From Brachypodium distachyon (taxonomy: Eukaryota; Streptophyta; Magnoliopsida; Poales; Poaceae), in NCBI RefSeq assembly GCF_000005505.3, contig NC_016132.3, positions 13,320,501 to 13,384,500 on the forward strand: 64,000 nucleotides of DNA, written 5' to 3'. Below the pieces are notes generated by a model, which ran no database searches, was not told the origin of the DNA, and was given only the letters and a program-made list of their open reading frames with translations. A program made the translations under genes and the position numbers. This document shows positions 10,375-21,226 of this stretch, in pieces (within the stretch, counting starts at the first letter, position 1; the number at the start of each line of letters is the position of its first letter).

Positions 10375-11555
10375 TACAAAGATAGATGTATCACTGTAAA
10401 CGACGGAGATAGCGGGCCAAGTACATGGATATTTCTGGTTCTGCAGAGGATGAACATGGCATAATCACCCTGCAGTACACAGAAGAGGGCTTACTGACCA
10501 TCAATGAGAGTCGGGATGGGCTGTACAGGTGTGTTTGGTGATGATATCGCCATCAAGTGTCTGGCAAGCAAGTTCAAGAGAGAAGTCTTTGTGGTAAGTT
10601 CTACGAACGTATCTTCATTTATGCAATGTTTCACCATAGAACGACTGCATGTCTGTGTGTTAGTTTTACATCGTGATCTAATTGGTCCTACATTTTTGCG
10701 GCATATATACAGGTCCAGCTAGCCACATGGAGCAGATGCGATGGTTGACGAGGAGAACTGCGTGTTCTTTTTCCTACACCGCCTAGAGGAGAAATCTGCG
10801 ATGCCCCAATCTTTCTTTTCATGAAGGGAACAGGTGCGTTGTAGATTGGGAGTCTTGTTGCCGATGTCTCCTGGAAGAGATCAATATGTAAAGCTGCATA
10901 TAAGCCTTATCTGAAGTAAAAAAAAATCTTTTGCCTTCAGCATGGTGGCCACCGTCTTCCTGCATGTTACTCCGGACAAGGCAGCTGTTGTGCTTTGAGG
11001 AAGAGGATTGGTTGTATTTTTAGTCGGCGGTTGCAGTCGAGCCAAATTTGTTACCGGAGCTAGAGTGCCATATTGTGGAGCAACATCTATGCCCAAAGAA
11101 AGAGAGAAGATATGATTTGTCTAACTGTGCATTTGCAGGGTCTTGCCTGCTTTTGAAGATTGTGTTTACCATGAGTCAATTTTGTATTGTGTTCTTGTTG
11201 TATCAGTTATAATGGATAGGTTCTGACTGTTGTGCTTCCAGACCAAGATTGTTGGTGTTGGTGTATGTCATATTTGTCGGCCGGAATTTTGCTATTACCT
11301 CCCATGAGGTTTTTTCCTCTCTCCCCAATTTTTTGGTTGCCTGATTGTTTGCAGGAATTGCAACTGGACATTCGGAATGGAATCACTGATTCATTATTTT
11401 GGGTCCTGGTGAGCTTCCTTTGTAGTCACCTCTGTTGGGACTTGGACGCGGACGGGTGGCGCACGGCACCCTCTGCGCACCGAATCGTGGCCAACAAACT
11501 AGAGATTTTCTTTTAAGGAACAAACTAGAGAAAAAAATTTAGAACAAACGTTTGG
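10375..11555. other. Intergenic, no gene recognised
   Basis: Several short open frames exist. The plus frame at 10504 includes GDDIAIKCLASKFKREVFVV before a GTAAGT, so an isolated exon or gene scrap is possible, but I cannot name a family. An A-tailed duplication (ACAAACTAGAGA at 11494-11505 and 11520-11531) is at the right end. Confidence 0.4.
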
Positions 11556-11559
11556 CTTT

Positions 11560-11905
11560 ATTGATTCATAGAAGAAAGTATAATAGATTGAAACAAGCTA
11601 AACGAACATAAGGAATGAAAATCCACTATAGAACTAAAAGCTCCATCATGGTCTTCCGAAATCAACATCTCTAGATCCATCTTCCGCATCTTGACGTTTC
11701 TCCATGTAATCGATAACGGAATTGCAGAACACCATGCTTGCACAAGCTGGACTAATCTTATAGGTTTTAAAAAGCCGCTTGAGTCGTTCACCTCAAACAA
11801 TGGCAACCTAAGATCGTTAAACGCACCATGGCTAGAGACACACCCCTTACAAGGCAAGCAGTGAAACTGCTTCTCCGTTGATGAATTGACGAGGGAAAAG
11901 ACCAA
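11560..11905. repeat. Dispersed repeat, copy 2 (copy 1 at 282-550)
   Basis: Homologous to 282-550 in the same orientation. The minus frame 11914-11558 stays open over 118 codons and includes CVSSHGAFNDLRLPLFEVND, mirrored in the broken frame of copy 1. It is therefore more intact than copy 1 but not a recognised protein. Confidence 0.5.
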
Positions 11906-12392
11906 AAACACCACAAAAAAAGAACTGCGAGAACCACTGACTCCATGGAATAGGACGCGGCGCCTACGCCAGGACGAAGACGGAGTCAGAACATAAATCT
12001 TCTAGACGACGCCATCTCCACCATCAAGATGACACTGTGAAGAACACACAAACTTAATCAGAAAACTGCAAAACTGATGCCAGACGTTGATCCGTGATTC
12101 TCCCCGTCTCTCAACGCTGAAACGGCAGTCAGAGACGAGGGAAACCGTCGAAGATTGAAATTTCCTTCAACGAGGATGGCTAGATCTTCTCTCGACGGCT
12201 AGGATTTCAGGATATTTATTTGGTCGCACGTTACCCGGCAGAAATGGAACAACAAGGACCACCAAATGGCCCAGTATAATGCGTACAATTCTATACAGAA
12301 CTTGGGCCAGAACCTATGTATTCTTTCTTTTCTGTAATAAGGCCGAAACATATGGGCCCACGAATTCAAATCCCACGAACCCATCTAACGTA

Positions 12393-12686
12393 CCCGATTC
12401 AGAGTCGCTCCCCCTCATAAAAAGAGAAAAAAGATTCAGAGTCGCTCAAAAAAAAAACCCGATTCAGAGCCTGAAGGCGCTTGGGCGCCCTTCGTCCGGA
12501 CCTGTTTCTTTTGATCGGCGGAGATGGACGGTACTAGTTGTTACCATAGTATTCGCTCAAAAAAAAAGTTGTTAACATGGCAGCCCCTCTGCCACTACTT
12601 ACTAGGAGATAGCTAATCCTGAATATTTTGGAGACAGTCCTAAGCATGCAAAAAAAAAAAAATTGGAGACGCTCCTGAGCATGCAA
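12393..12686 (+). repeat. Cluster of A-tailed micro-insertions
   Basis: Several short duplications are separated by A-rich inserts. CCCGATTCAGAG (12393) is repeated as GATTCAGAG at 12433 and again at 12461, with inserts beginning TCGCT and ending in A-runs. AGTTGTTACCATAG (12536-12549) is repeated as AGTTGTTAACATGG (12567-12580) around TATTCGCTC plus A-run. A 24-bp block starting TTGGAGAC (12628) recurs at 12663 across an A-run. The shared TCGCT(C) before the A-run is notable. Confidence 0.55.
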
Positions 12687-12689
12687 GTA

Positions 12690-13485
12690 GATAATGATCT
12701 TTCCTGGTTTTTATGGATTACCAGGTTTGTTCAGCCAGATGATCCAAGCATCAATACAATTTAGCGCTTCAGATTTCAATTTCTATTCTTATGTTTCCAT
12801 CAGCTTGTAGTGAGTCATTGTTCACACTGAGATCAGTTCCATTATGTACTCCTCATCTGATGATTGTTTGATATCCTGCCATTTCGTTTTTAGGTGTCAT
12901 TGATGGGGAGTAATGAGTCTGCAAATCCCTTTTTTTAAAGGAGAAAACCACCACTGAATTTTCGTTCTGATCATTGCATTGAGTACCCATGCAAGGAGGA
13001 TATGTAAAGGTGGAAGTGTGCCTTTTTGATACTAGCGGGATTTTAATATGTCATATGAAGTTTTTACTTAGTAGGACTATGTTTTATAGGCTTTTGGTTA
13101 TTCGGATTATGCAGATCTACAAGGATTTTACACAGTTAAAGAAAAGGAAAACAAATAAGATTAGCTAATCCTGAATATTTTGGATCGTATAAAATTAGGA
13201 GTCCATGTCAAGAGGTAAATCAAAATACAATCAAATATACAACCTGCACGCAAGACATATCAATTGAACGAATATTTGATGGAAAGATAAGCAAAAAATG
13301 GATAGAAGGATATATACTGAGAGCAATAGCATCATGACTTGTATAACTAAATGACTTGATCATGCAAGTCCCACAACGACGCGGCAAAGCGCGAGTCCAC
13401 GGCTAGTACAAAGAGTTGCAAAGACAGTTTAGCATACCAAAGAGTTCATCTTAAAGTCATCCTCCCAAAAACTATACTGAAGAAA
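12690..13485. other. Intergenic AT-rich stretch
   Basis: No open frame above 60 codons with protein-like content, no transposon termini, no RNA gene seen. A phrase AGCTAATCCTGAATATTTTGGA occurs at 12611 and again near 13163, a minor direct repeat. Confidence 0.5.
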
Positions 13486-13491
13486 CGATAC

Positions 13492-15291
13492 TCAAAATGG
13501 AACCTCCATCGGGTCCGGGGTATCTCCGCTGTCTATCTCCAGCTTGGAATTTGCTGCTTTTCTACCAAGCTCTTCAGCAAACCCCACCAACGAAGCGTAG
13601 CCGAGTCCTGCGAGGGTCCATCCTCCGAGAGGGGTCTTGGCTGGAGATGTTGCGCCCAGGATCGGAGTAGCAGCAGCAGGGATGTGTACGAACCGTCCGT
13701 CTGGGAGCTGGTACACTTGTGATCCCTGGTAGATCTCCTTGGGTAGCTCTGTCAAGGTTTCATTCAGCGGACGGTCCTTGACCACCACCACCTCTCTTCG
13801 ACTGCCCATACAAAATGGTCTTGACAGCGCTGGAAATGCGTTTCACCATGTCACGCGCAGGCTGGGCACGCATCCCATACCCAATGACAGTGAAGCAGAT
13901 GACACAATCAACATATATACGGCCGAGTTTTGCAATAAGCCTGAAAGGTCGGAACCAGACCATAAGCATGGTGTACAGAAACCAAAAAAATGGGGCTATG
14001 CTTGTCCAGTTACATGAAAAGCCAACATTACAGAGGGAACCAATCACAGCAAATTGAATTAACGTATGACATAACTTGATAATAACATTGCAAACAAGAC
14101 AGATAATTAGAAGTTAAGGTCCACATACACAAAATAAGGTAGCTATTTTGAGTTTCTGACCACTAGTAGATGCTAATATTGGTAGTGATACAAACAAACA
14201 ATATATGTTGCCAACAAAGTTTAGTGATCTTCTAGCAACTTAGAGAACCCAACCAAACGGAGGCCAAATAAAATGGGCATGACCCGTATTTTGGTAAGGC
14301 CACCTATGGTGTCCAGTACAAGGCTTTTGAACAATTACAAGGCAAGAAATTGGTACTTCGTACATAGGTCATATATAATATATTGTGAGATACTCCAAAT
14401 CCATCAAATCTGGTCATTCATCCAGGAGACAATGAAATTCAAATACTACTTTTAGCCTCTATGAGGCCCATAAGAGACCACTTAATTAGAGCTAGCCATT
14501 AGCCCGTCCTAGTATAACCACAGGTACACAAAATATGGAAGCTATTTTGAGTTTCTGACCGCTAGTAGATGCTAATATTGGTAGTGATACAAACAAAACA
14601 AATATGTTGCCAACAAAGTTTAGTGATCTTCTAGCAATTTAGGAACCCAACCAAACAGAGGCCAAATTACATGGGCTGATGGGCATGACCAGTATTTTGG
14701 TAAGCCCACCTTTGGCGTCCAGTACAAGGCTTTTGAACAATTACACGTTCCTTATCGATGATGATGGTGAAGGATAGTGAGCACATGCAAGTTCCTAGGG
14801 TCTATATCGCCAGTCAAGGGGAAAGGGCGAAGCCCATCATCAAGCAATTAGCAAATCATCAGTGGGAACCTTAACTTGCTATAGCGGGGAAGAGATTTAC
14901 AAGATCAGCAAACTAGCAATCTAATGAATAAGAACAGTATGATCGATATTGCAGATGGACAAATCTGCTGATACCCAGTAAATAACCTTGCTCAGGTAGA
15001 CAGCTTCAATCATGCTAGATAAATAAACGGTAGCTAATTAACAGGAGAGCAAGGCTTATTGGAATGCTTGGGTGACTAATGCAAGAACCGTACACCCGAG
15101 CAGGCTGAGAACGGTGCACAGAACCCAAAAAATGGGGCAGATCAGGCGTTACCTTTTTTGCTGGTCACGCCAATTTTCCAGATCCTCGGCGTCTTCATCC
15201 TCGCACTCCCCCAGGCCTCGCTCCTCGGACTCCGGCTCCCGCAGCACCGGAGCTTGGTCAGCCGTGTGGTTGCACAAATATAAGTGTAACT
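13492..15291 (-). pseudogene. Unrecognised membrane-protein gene, probably frame-broken
   Basis: Two protein-like blocks lie on the minus strand. Block A (about 15291-15150) ends GECEDEDAEDLENWRDQQK and meets a good donor (AG/GTAACG). Block B (about 13999-13492) begins after an ACAAG acceptor with SIAPFFWFLYTMLMVWF, a likely membrane segment, then RPFRLIAKLGR and FTVIGYGMRAQPARDMVKR. The junction keeps frame. Near 13805 that frame runs into a stop (GQGPSAE*), while the next frame stays open for 105 codons (KDRPLNETLTELPKEIYQG, QVYQLPDGRFVHIPA) to a TGA at 13492. Either a one-base shift has broken the gene or I have missed an intron. Upstream of block A the sequence is low-complexity, so the 5' end may be lost. 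I do not recognise the family. Confidence 0.4.
14117..14748. repeat. Two-copy direct repeat of about 230 bp
   Basis: 14117-14345 and about 14520-14745 are close copies in the same orientation. Shared blocks include GAGTTTCTGACC, TAGTAGATGCTAATATTGG and CCAACAAAGTTTAGTGATCT. The intervening about 170 bp are unique. The pair lies in the presumed intron of the minus-strand gene, so it is a local segmental duplication inside that intron. No coding content. Confidence 0.75.
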
Positions 15292-15386
15292 CCATTTTTA
15301 GAAGCGTGAAACTTGGGTAATTTGGACACGAGAAATAATGCATAATATTTTTGTTGTCGTTTTCGTCCATACAGATTTGTACCTTT

Positions 15387-15414
15387 TTGTTGTTGTTGTT
15401 GTTGTTGTTGTTGT
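15387..15414. repeat. (TTG)n microsatellite
   Basis: About nine TTG/GTT trinucleotides. It reads as poly-Asn or poly-Gln in minus frames, which is why long but meaningless frames cover this stretch. Confidence 0.9.
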
Positions 15415-16115
15415 TTCTCATGTGATTTATATGAGATTTTTGTAAACATAAAAAATGCACATTCATGATTATTGATATGGGAAAATTTATGAGGAAATTT
15501 TGAAGTTTCGACATGTGCCCTTTAATATTGACTAGTTTCCACATTTTGAAGACCACAGTTGCAAAAGGACGTTCAAAATGTGCAAGTAGGATAAGTTGCA
15601 CATTCTGAATAATAATTTTGCATATTCCTGACATTAATGCAATTTTTTTGTCTTCATTGTTAGATTTGCCATCGTGGTTTATGTGGATTTGTTTGTAGAA
15701 AAAAACTCAAAATAATTATAACATTAAAAAATTGATTTCTCATATTTTTTGGGGTCAATTGCCCATGCCTCGTATGGATGTGCCAATTTGGTTCTTTAGT
15801 TAATTTAGGACAATTGCAAATCATTGCTACACCGTTTAATTTCCTCTCGTGTCCATGCAAATGCATGCAATACGTCCATCGATCATAATAACGATCTAAA
15901 CGGAAACTGTTAAAGGTTCGCGTGCGATCAGGGACGTACGTACAAATGTTCCCAGCCAGCTGCTAGGCTCCGATCGATCGAGTAAGCAGTACGGCTAGCT
16001 GAACGTACAAATGCTCGTGCTCGCGGTCCATCGATCGGACCCCAGGACAATAAAGGGACCAAAATTATCTGTAATTTCAATCAATCAATCGAAAGACCCA
16101 AGACTAGAAATACAA

Positions 16116-16224
16116 TACTCCATCCGTCACACATTAGTTGACTTTCTATTTCTATTACATGTATCTAGACGGTTTTTAGTCATAGATGCAATCATATTTG
16201 AGTCAAATTGGAACAGAAGGGGTA
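16116..16224. mobile_element. Stowaway-like MITE
   Basis: Begins ATACTCCATCCGTCACACAT and contains TTACATGTATCTAGACGG and ATTTGAGTCAAATT, as in the other Stowaway copies, ending GAAGGGGTA. The right terminus is diverged. Confidence 0.65.
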
Positions 16225-16300
16225 TGTTTTAAGCATCCTACGTTATCCATCCATCCGATCCTGCAACAGCTGTTATCTTTACTCTGTGTAGTCCATCTGA

Positions 16301-16625
16301 GAATTTTTTGCGACAGTGGCCCCATGGCCAACGTTTTTGTCAATACTGGCATCCTTTAAAAACTATTGACAAAACTAGCCTGGCGAAAAGCCCAGAAAGA
16401 AACATGTGGACTTCCCGCCAATGGCATTGGCGGAATGTACTGTATCATGCATTGTAACGGTACACGTGCAGTGTTTGTGCATTTGTTTTGAAAAGCGCTT
16501 TTGCTCTCCTTCCGCCAATGCCATTGGCGGAAAGGCCTTCCGCTAGGCTACTTTTGCAATTTCGTTTTAAAGGAGGCCAAATTTGTCAAAAAAGTTAGCT
16601 GGGGGGCTAGTTCGGCAAAAAATTC
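16301..16625. mobile_element. Foldback MITE with palindromic inner ends
   Basis: The first bases (GAATTTTTTGC) are the reverse complement of the last (GCAAAAAATTC), and pairing continues for about 110-135 bp inwards (for example TCCTTTAAAA and TAGCCT on both arms). Each arm ends in a 19-bp palindrome: CCGCCAATGGCATTGGCGG at about 16417 and CCGCCAATGCCATTGGCGG at about 16512. The left arm holds about 25 extra bp. No coding capacity. Superfamily and target duplication are unresolved. Confidence 0.65.
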
Positions 16626-17639
16626 ATCTTGGTTCGTGGACGATTCAGCAGAAAGAAGGAAATCAGTGAAGACTGGAAGACGGAGCTCGGAAGCTTAAGC
16701 TGGTGATTGTCGAAGCGTATGCTGCGCGTCAAATATGTGCTCTTTCTTGTGTGCACGAGTAATAATCCAACACTTGATACTTACGTGTGCTCTCTCTTGT
16801 GTGCGATGCAAGCAAATACTCTCGATCGATCGATCGTCCGTCCTGGAGACACTTATTGGTACGTCGATCGAAATAGGCATATATCATTGCTGCCATGATT
16901 ATTGCACGCAGCAAGAAATTTGATTGACACGCACGAAAGCTACACTTGCAAGTGTACCTGTGGCGCACCGCCACACCGGGCCATCGTTTTCGAACCAATT
17001 AGTACCGGGCGAGTGAACAGATGATCTTGATTCATCTGCACACTAGCTAGTAACCCACGGCGGCCCATCTAGGTTTTTGAGATAGAGTGGTTCAATGTAT
17101 AAACTTTTATCCCAATATAAATTATAACAAGCAACTTTTTTACCTCAAACATACTACTAGTAGCATTGGAACAATTTTGCAATAATTTCAATTCAATCAA
17201 TGAGCAAATCTTAATTCGATTCACTGAAAGACCGAGAAAAATGTCACCGGCTCCGTGTAAGCTGCTGCCCGGTTGCTTGCTCGCACTGATGAAGCATATG
17301 TTTGCCGTCCGGTGGCAGTCAGCGATGATGATGACGAGAAATACAATGCGATGTTAGCTGCTCATGCTCGGCAAAAATACGATGCCAATTGCTCGTGACT
17401 GCTACAAGGCCCATCTGATATGGTGATGCGTACACTACACAACAGAAAGAAAACGAGAACTGGCCGGGAAGATGGGCTATTTGCTCGGGCTGATTTTTTT
17501 TTTTGGATTTAAGATACACTAGTGTATATGTATGCGGGCTGTATTTCCAGGATCACCCTAACCATCCTATGGATCCGCCGGTGTTTGGCCGTGTTTCAAA
17601 GTTTTGCAAATCGCAATTCTCCAAAATCTGAACGAATTT

Positions 17640-17732
17640 GGGCTTATACTTCATCCGTTTCATAAAAATTGGCATGGTTTTGAATTAAATTTAGTTCAAA
17701 AGCACGCAAATTTTTATGGAACGGGGAGCAAG
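17640..17732. mobile_element. Short Stowaway-like inverted-repeat element
   Basis: CTTCATCCGTTTCATAAAAATT at the left pairs with AATTTTTATGGAACGG near the right end. The size (about 90 bp) is small for Stowaway, so this may be an internally deleted copy. Confidence 0.5.
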
Positions 17733-17734
17733 TT

Positions 17735-18550
17735 GGATCAGAACGCGGGTACGTTACGTACATCTGCATGCGTCCGTACCTGTAATTAAACAGCCCTGAG
17801 CACGGGGAATTTCAGGGGACCGTAAGTTGGATCCATGGGCACCGTCTGTCTGTGTACGTACTTACACTTATATGTACGTCGTGGTCGCGCAGTCTCGCAG
17901 ATGGCACCCGTTTGTAAAGTGGTACCCTGTCTTCTTCCTCTCCTCCTGACCGAGAAGCACCGTAGCTAGCCAGGGGCTGCCCGGCGGCCAGCCGCCTTGT
18001 ACGTCGCCAGGAGCTGCTTTATGTGCCGTCCAACCACAAAGCAATTATTTTCAACACAACATGCTTGATTATACACGCTGCTGCAGATGTGTGCCGCGCC
18101 CGGTTTTGGAAACGGAGGAGGAAACCGTCGTGCTCACGGAATCAATGCCGTACTGTGTACTGAGAAAGAAATGCACGCTGCACATTTCCAACCGCGGAAA
18201 TTATAAACGCGGAAGGGAAGAAAAAGGAAAGAAAAAGCAAGACGACGACGACGACGACCAAGACGGAGAATTAAGGAACTAGAAGATGTGTCCTTGTTTC
18301 TCCCTCGCGCGCCCACCACATGTTGCCGTTCACACCTTGCCCACCGCTATGTAGCACCCACTGGCTTAGTTTCACACTGTTCACACTCACCTCACCGGCC
18401 CCTTGATCTCCCTTCACCTGTTTAATTAATCAATGAATAATCAAATGTTGCTATTAGGATTAACCTTACCCACTGATCAGCTAGGACAAATTAGCACAAA
18501 TTTCAAGTCAATCCCAACAAGAATTCACAATCTTTCCGAGAAAAAAGAAG
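17735..18550. other. Intergenic, no gene recognised
   Basis: Short unsupported frames only. A (GAC)n run at 18241-18258 and a purine-rich stretch precede it. I see no transposon ends or RNA gene. Confidence 0.45.
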
Positions 18551-18554
18551 ATAG

Positions 18555-19034
18555 TAAATTTCACAAAACCACACTTCTCGAGTATAGGGTTTTATCGGGT
18601 CACAGTTATCACTAATAGTCTCACAGAACCACGTTTTTGGGACAGGCTGTCTCAAAGAACCCAAATCAGGTAGATTAGGTCGTTTAATGTTTTTTCTGAC
18701 AGGTGGAACCCACCTGTCATACGTCCACGTCGGATGGGACGACCCGTTTCGTTGCCACGTTAGTTCCCGGACCCGACCCGAGATGGCGATACGGATAGAG
18801 AAATAACCATTAACGGGTCGGGACGGGTCCGAAAGCTGACGTGGCAACGAAATGGGTTTGATTTGGCATATGGCAAATGTGTCTCACATGTCAAAAATAC
18901 CATCAAACGGCCTAATCTACCTGATTTGGGTAATGTGAGACAGTTGCCCTAAAATATGTGGTTCAGTGAGACTATTAGTGACAATAGTGACCCGATGAAA
19001 CCATAACCCAAGAAGTGTGGTTTTGTGAAATTTA
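18555..19034. mobile_element. Near-complete foldback (hairpin) transposon
   Basis: The left end TAAATTTCACAAAACCACAC is mirrored at the right end. The two arms pair almost to the centre: CACTAATAGTCTCAC, AATCAGGTAGATTAGG and TTTCGTTGCCACGT occur in both arms in opposite orientation. Only about 30 bp near 18785-18815 remain as a loop. A transcript through it would form a hairpin of about 220-240 bp per arm. It starts 48 bp beyond the stop codon of the DUF1645 gene and may lie in its 3' UTR. Confidence 0.75.
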
Positions 19035-19081
19035 ATCTAATCGAAAGAAGAAGAAGAAACTCAATCAACAATGGATTTATA

Positions 19082-19927
19082 TCAGTATGGGTGCGGGTGG
19101 CTGCTGCGGCTGACGCCATTGACGTTAGCGAAGAACCCCACGAGCTCCTCCCGGTACGGCAAGAACGTCCGCCTTGGCACGCCGCCCTGCTGCTGCTGCT
19201 GCTTCGCGGCGCCGTAGTAGGCCATCCGCCGGGCGGCGGCCACCGTGCCGATCTCCGTGGCGGCTGCAGCCTTCTTCTTGCCTGCCGGACTAGGCTTCGG
19301 CTTGGGCGGTGGCGGGGGGAGGAAGAGGAGCTTGCCCTTGCCGCCGTCGCTGTGGCTGCGGCCGACGACGAGGTCGCTGATGCGGCGCCACCGCGCCATG
19401 GACGACCCCATCGACGCGCTCTTCCTCGCCCGTGGCCGCGGGGACGATCCTCCCGCCGCCGCCGACGACCCAGGCGCCCACACGCAGTAGCTCTCCGGCG
19501 GCAGCCCCTCCAGCCCGCCGTCGTCGAGGTCCGCGGACGACGTGGAAGACGACGACGAGGTCGACCCGCTCGACAGCGAAAGCGAGTTGTTCCACGCGCG
19601 TGTCTCCTCCATGAACAGCCGCCCCAGCTGCCCCCTCGTCGCCGTCGTCTTCATCTGCTCCGGCGCCGGGGCAGGAGGAGGAAGGCAGCGATCGGCTCCC
19701 CGGCCGAAGACGGGGTACAAGGGCCTGATGCGGCCGTCGGCGAAGAGCTCGTCCGCCAGCGCCGGGGAGGATCCCCTGCTGCCGACCAAGGGGAACTCGA
19801 ACTCGAACCCCGCGTCTTCTTCGTCCTCCGTCGAATCGTCAGCCGCCGCGATCTCGACGGCGGCGTCTGCATCGTCTCGCAGCAGGACTCCTTGCCGTGG
19901 GACGATAACTCTGTCCTCCTCCTCCAT
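19082..19927 (-). CDS. DUF1645 family protein (281 aa, single exon)
   Basis: The protein has the family's hallmarks in order: an acidic segment followed by FEFEFP (about residues 40-45), ADELFADGRIRPLYP (57-71), RWRRISDLVVGRSHSDG (178-195) and the C-terminal TFLPYREELVGFFANVNG (252-270). Between them are Ser-rich, Pro-rich and poly-Gln stretches of low complexity. The start is the ATG at 19927 (context acaATGG); the frame remains open eight codons further but without an ATG. In rice a DUF1645 member (SGL) influences stress tolerance and grain length; the biochemical function of the family is unknown and a nuclear or cytosolic regulatory role is only inferred. A TATA box lies about 170 bp upstream. 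A foldback transposon sits immediately downstream. Confidence 0.9.
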   Translation of the reverse strand: MEEEDRVIVPRQGVLLRDDADAAVEIAAADDSTEDEEDAGFEFEFPLVGSRGSSPALADELFADGRIRPLYPVFGRGADRCLPPPAPAPEQMKTTATRGQLGRLFMEETRAWNNSLSLSSGSTSSSSSTSSADLDDGGLEGLPPESYCVWAPGSSAAAGGSSPRPRARKSASMGSSMARWRRISDLVVGRSHSDGGKGKLLFLPPPPPKPKPSPAGKKKAAAATEIGTVAAARRMAYYGAAKQQQQQGGVPRRTFLPYREELVGFFANVNGVSRSSHPHPY

Positions 19928-20094
19928 TGTAATTTTCCGCAGCGAATTCAATTCGATTTCTTGTTCTTCCGCGGGGAAGGAAGCCGGCGAGGGAAGGAAA
20001 GGAAAAACAGAATCGGGAGGGAACTTTCGTGGGTGGCGCGACAGATATGATGAGCGGCGGCGGCGGGTAAGGAAGGAAGAGCTGGAGAGCGGCG

Positions 20095-20102
20095 TTTATA
20101 AA
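20095..20102 (-). promoter_or_regulatory. TATA box of the DUF1645 gene
   Basis: TTTATAAA lies in a GC-rich promoter, 168 bp upstream of the ATG at 19927. It implies a leader of about 140 nt with CT-rich sequence, typical of grass core promoters. Confidence 0.6.
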
Positions 20103-20109
20103 GGTGGGG

Positions 20110-21226
20110 GCGAGTTTGAATTGGAAGGCTTTGCACTCGATCGATCTCTGGGTGGGGTAGGAATAGGATCGCCTTCGAGAAGGAAAGCCCCGCCACGCTG
20201 GTCGCTGGCTGGTCTTTCTTCTTTCCCCTTAACTATAGGTCAATAGTACAAGTCAACTGAACCCATCTTGCTTGACTGAATTAAAGGATACAGTACTACC
20301 TCTGTAGACATTTTTAGAAGAGAGATGATCTGTTGTTCCTTCCGATTTCACTTTTTCTTAGGGAGCTTGGCTGATCTGTAGGAGTATAATATCGTAATTT
20401 GACTATGCGCATGGATATGGTTTGAGCTCCGACACATGTAAGAATTCAAATGCCAATTATACTCTAAACAACGGAGGTGCAGTGGCCGTGGGGTTCGTTA
20501 AATTAGGCGCGTCTTTGACCACCGTGGGTCGCGCGGGAACTGTGTTAGTTGTTGAACAAACATAGAAAACGAACCATAGAAAAATCTCAAGACCAGGATC
20601 AGTCGATTGGCGTGCGTGAGCATGCAGCATCCATTCTCATATGATCAGTGAGCTGGGCCAGTGGATCGGAGTGGAGGCCGGATGGATTAACCAACGACCC
20701 GCATGCATGATTCTGCTTGACCCACCAACATGGACTTATGTGGTGCCACTACCTGCCGCTCAAGTCTAAAAGCAAAAAGCAACCGTCTCCTCCCTTGGAC
20801 TCCAAGTCTCCCTTGGTGTTGGAAACGACCTCACGCCGCTTATTATTCCTTTCATGAGAAATCAAAGAATATAAGTATAGTGAATTAATTAACGGTTAGG
20901 ACACCATCTTCTGGTCTGGACGAGATCTTCACGTCGCCAACCGGCCGTCGTCTTCGCCTAGCTAGCTCCGGCCGGATCGCCTGCCCCGGCCCCTCTCTCA
21001 TTTGTGATCGATCTCTCTTGGAACGTGTAAAACTGTAGATCATCCATCTGTTGGATGCTGACGTTGACATGTTTCAGGATCCATCCATCAACATCAACTG
21101 ATCTCGATCGGCTCGCATAGTTAAAGACCGACAGCGCACATGCGTTCCCACGCACGCCGTTTAGTGTACACCGGGGTAATCACATCAAATCAAAGCTTAA
21201 ATAAACGCGTGGCAAGCGAGCGCAAC
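20110..21226. other. Intergenic upstream region
   Basis: Promoter-proximal sequence of the DUF1645 gene and unrelated intergenic DNA. No recognised gene, transposon terminus or RNA gene. Confidence 0.5.

Noticed and set aside
15149..15634. 161-codon minus frame with poly-Asn
   Set aside because: The Asn run is a (TTG)n microsatellite and the surrounding peptide is not protein-like; only the last about 40 codons resemble a real exon.
19928..19951. Longer start of the DUF1645 protein
   Set aside because: The extension begins at a TTG, not an ATG. The ATG at 19927 has a good context and matches the usual family N-terminus.
19025..20050. 341-codon open frame on the plus strand
   Set aside because: It is the shadow of the GC-rich DUF1645 gene on the other strand; its product is Arg/Pro-rich with no domain, while the minus frame has all family motifs.
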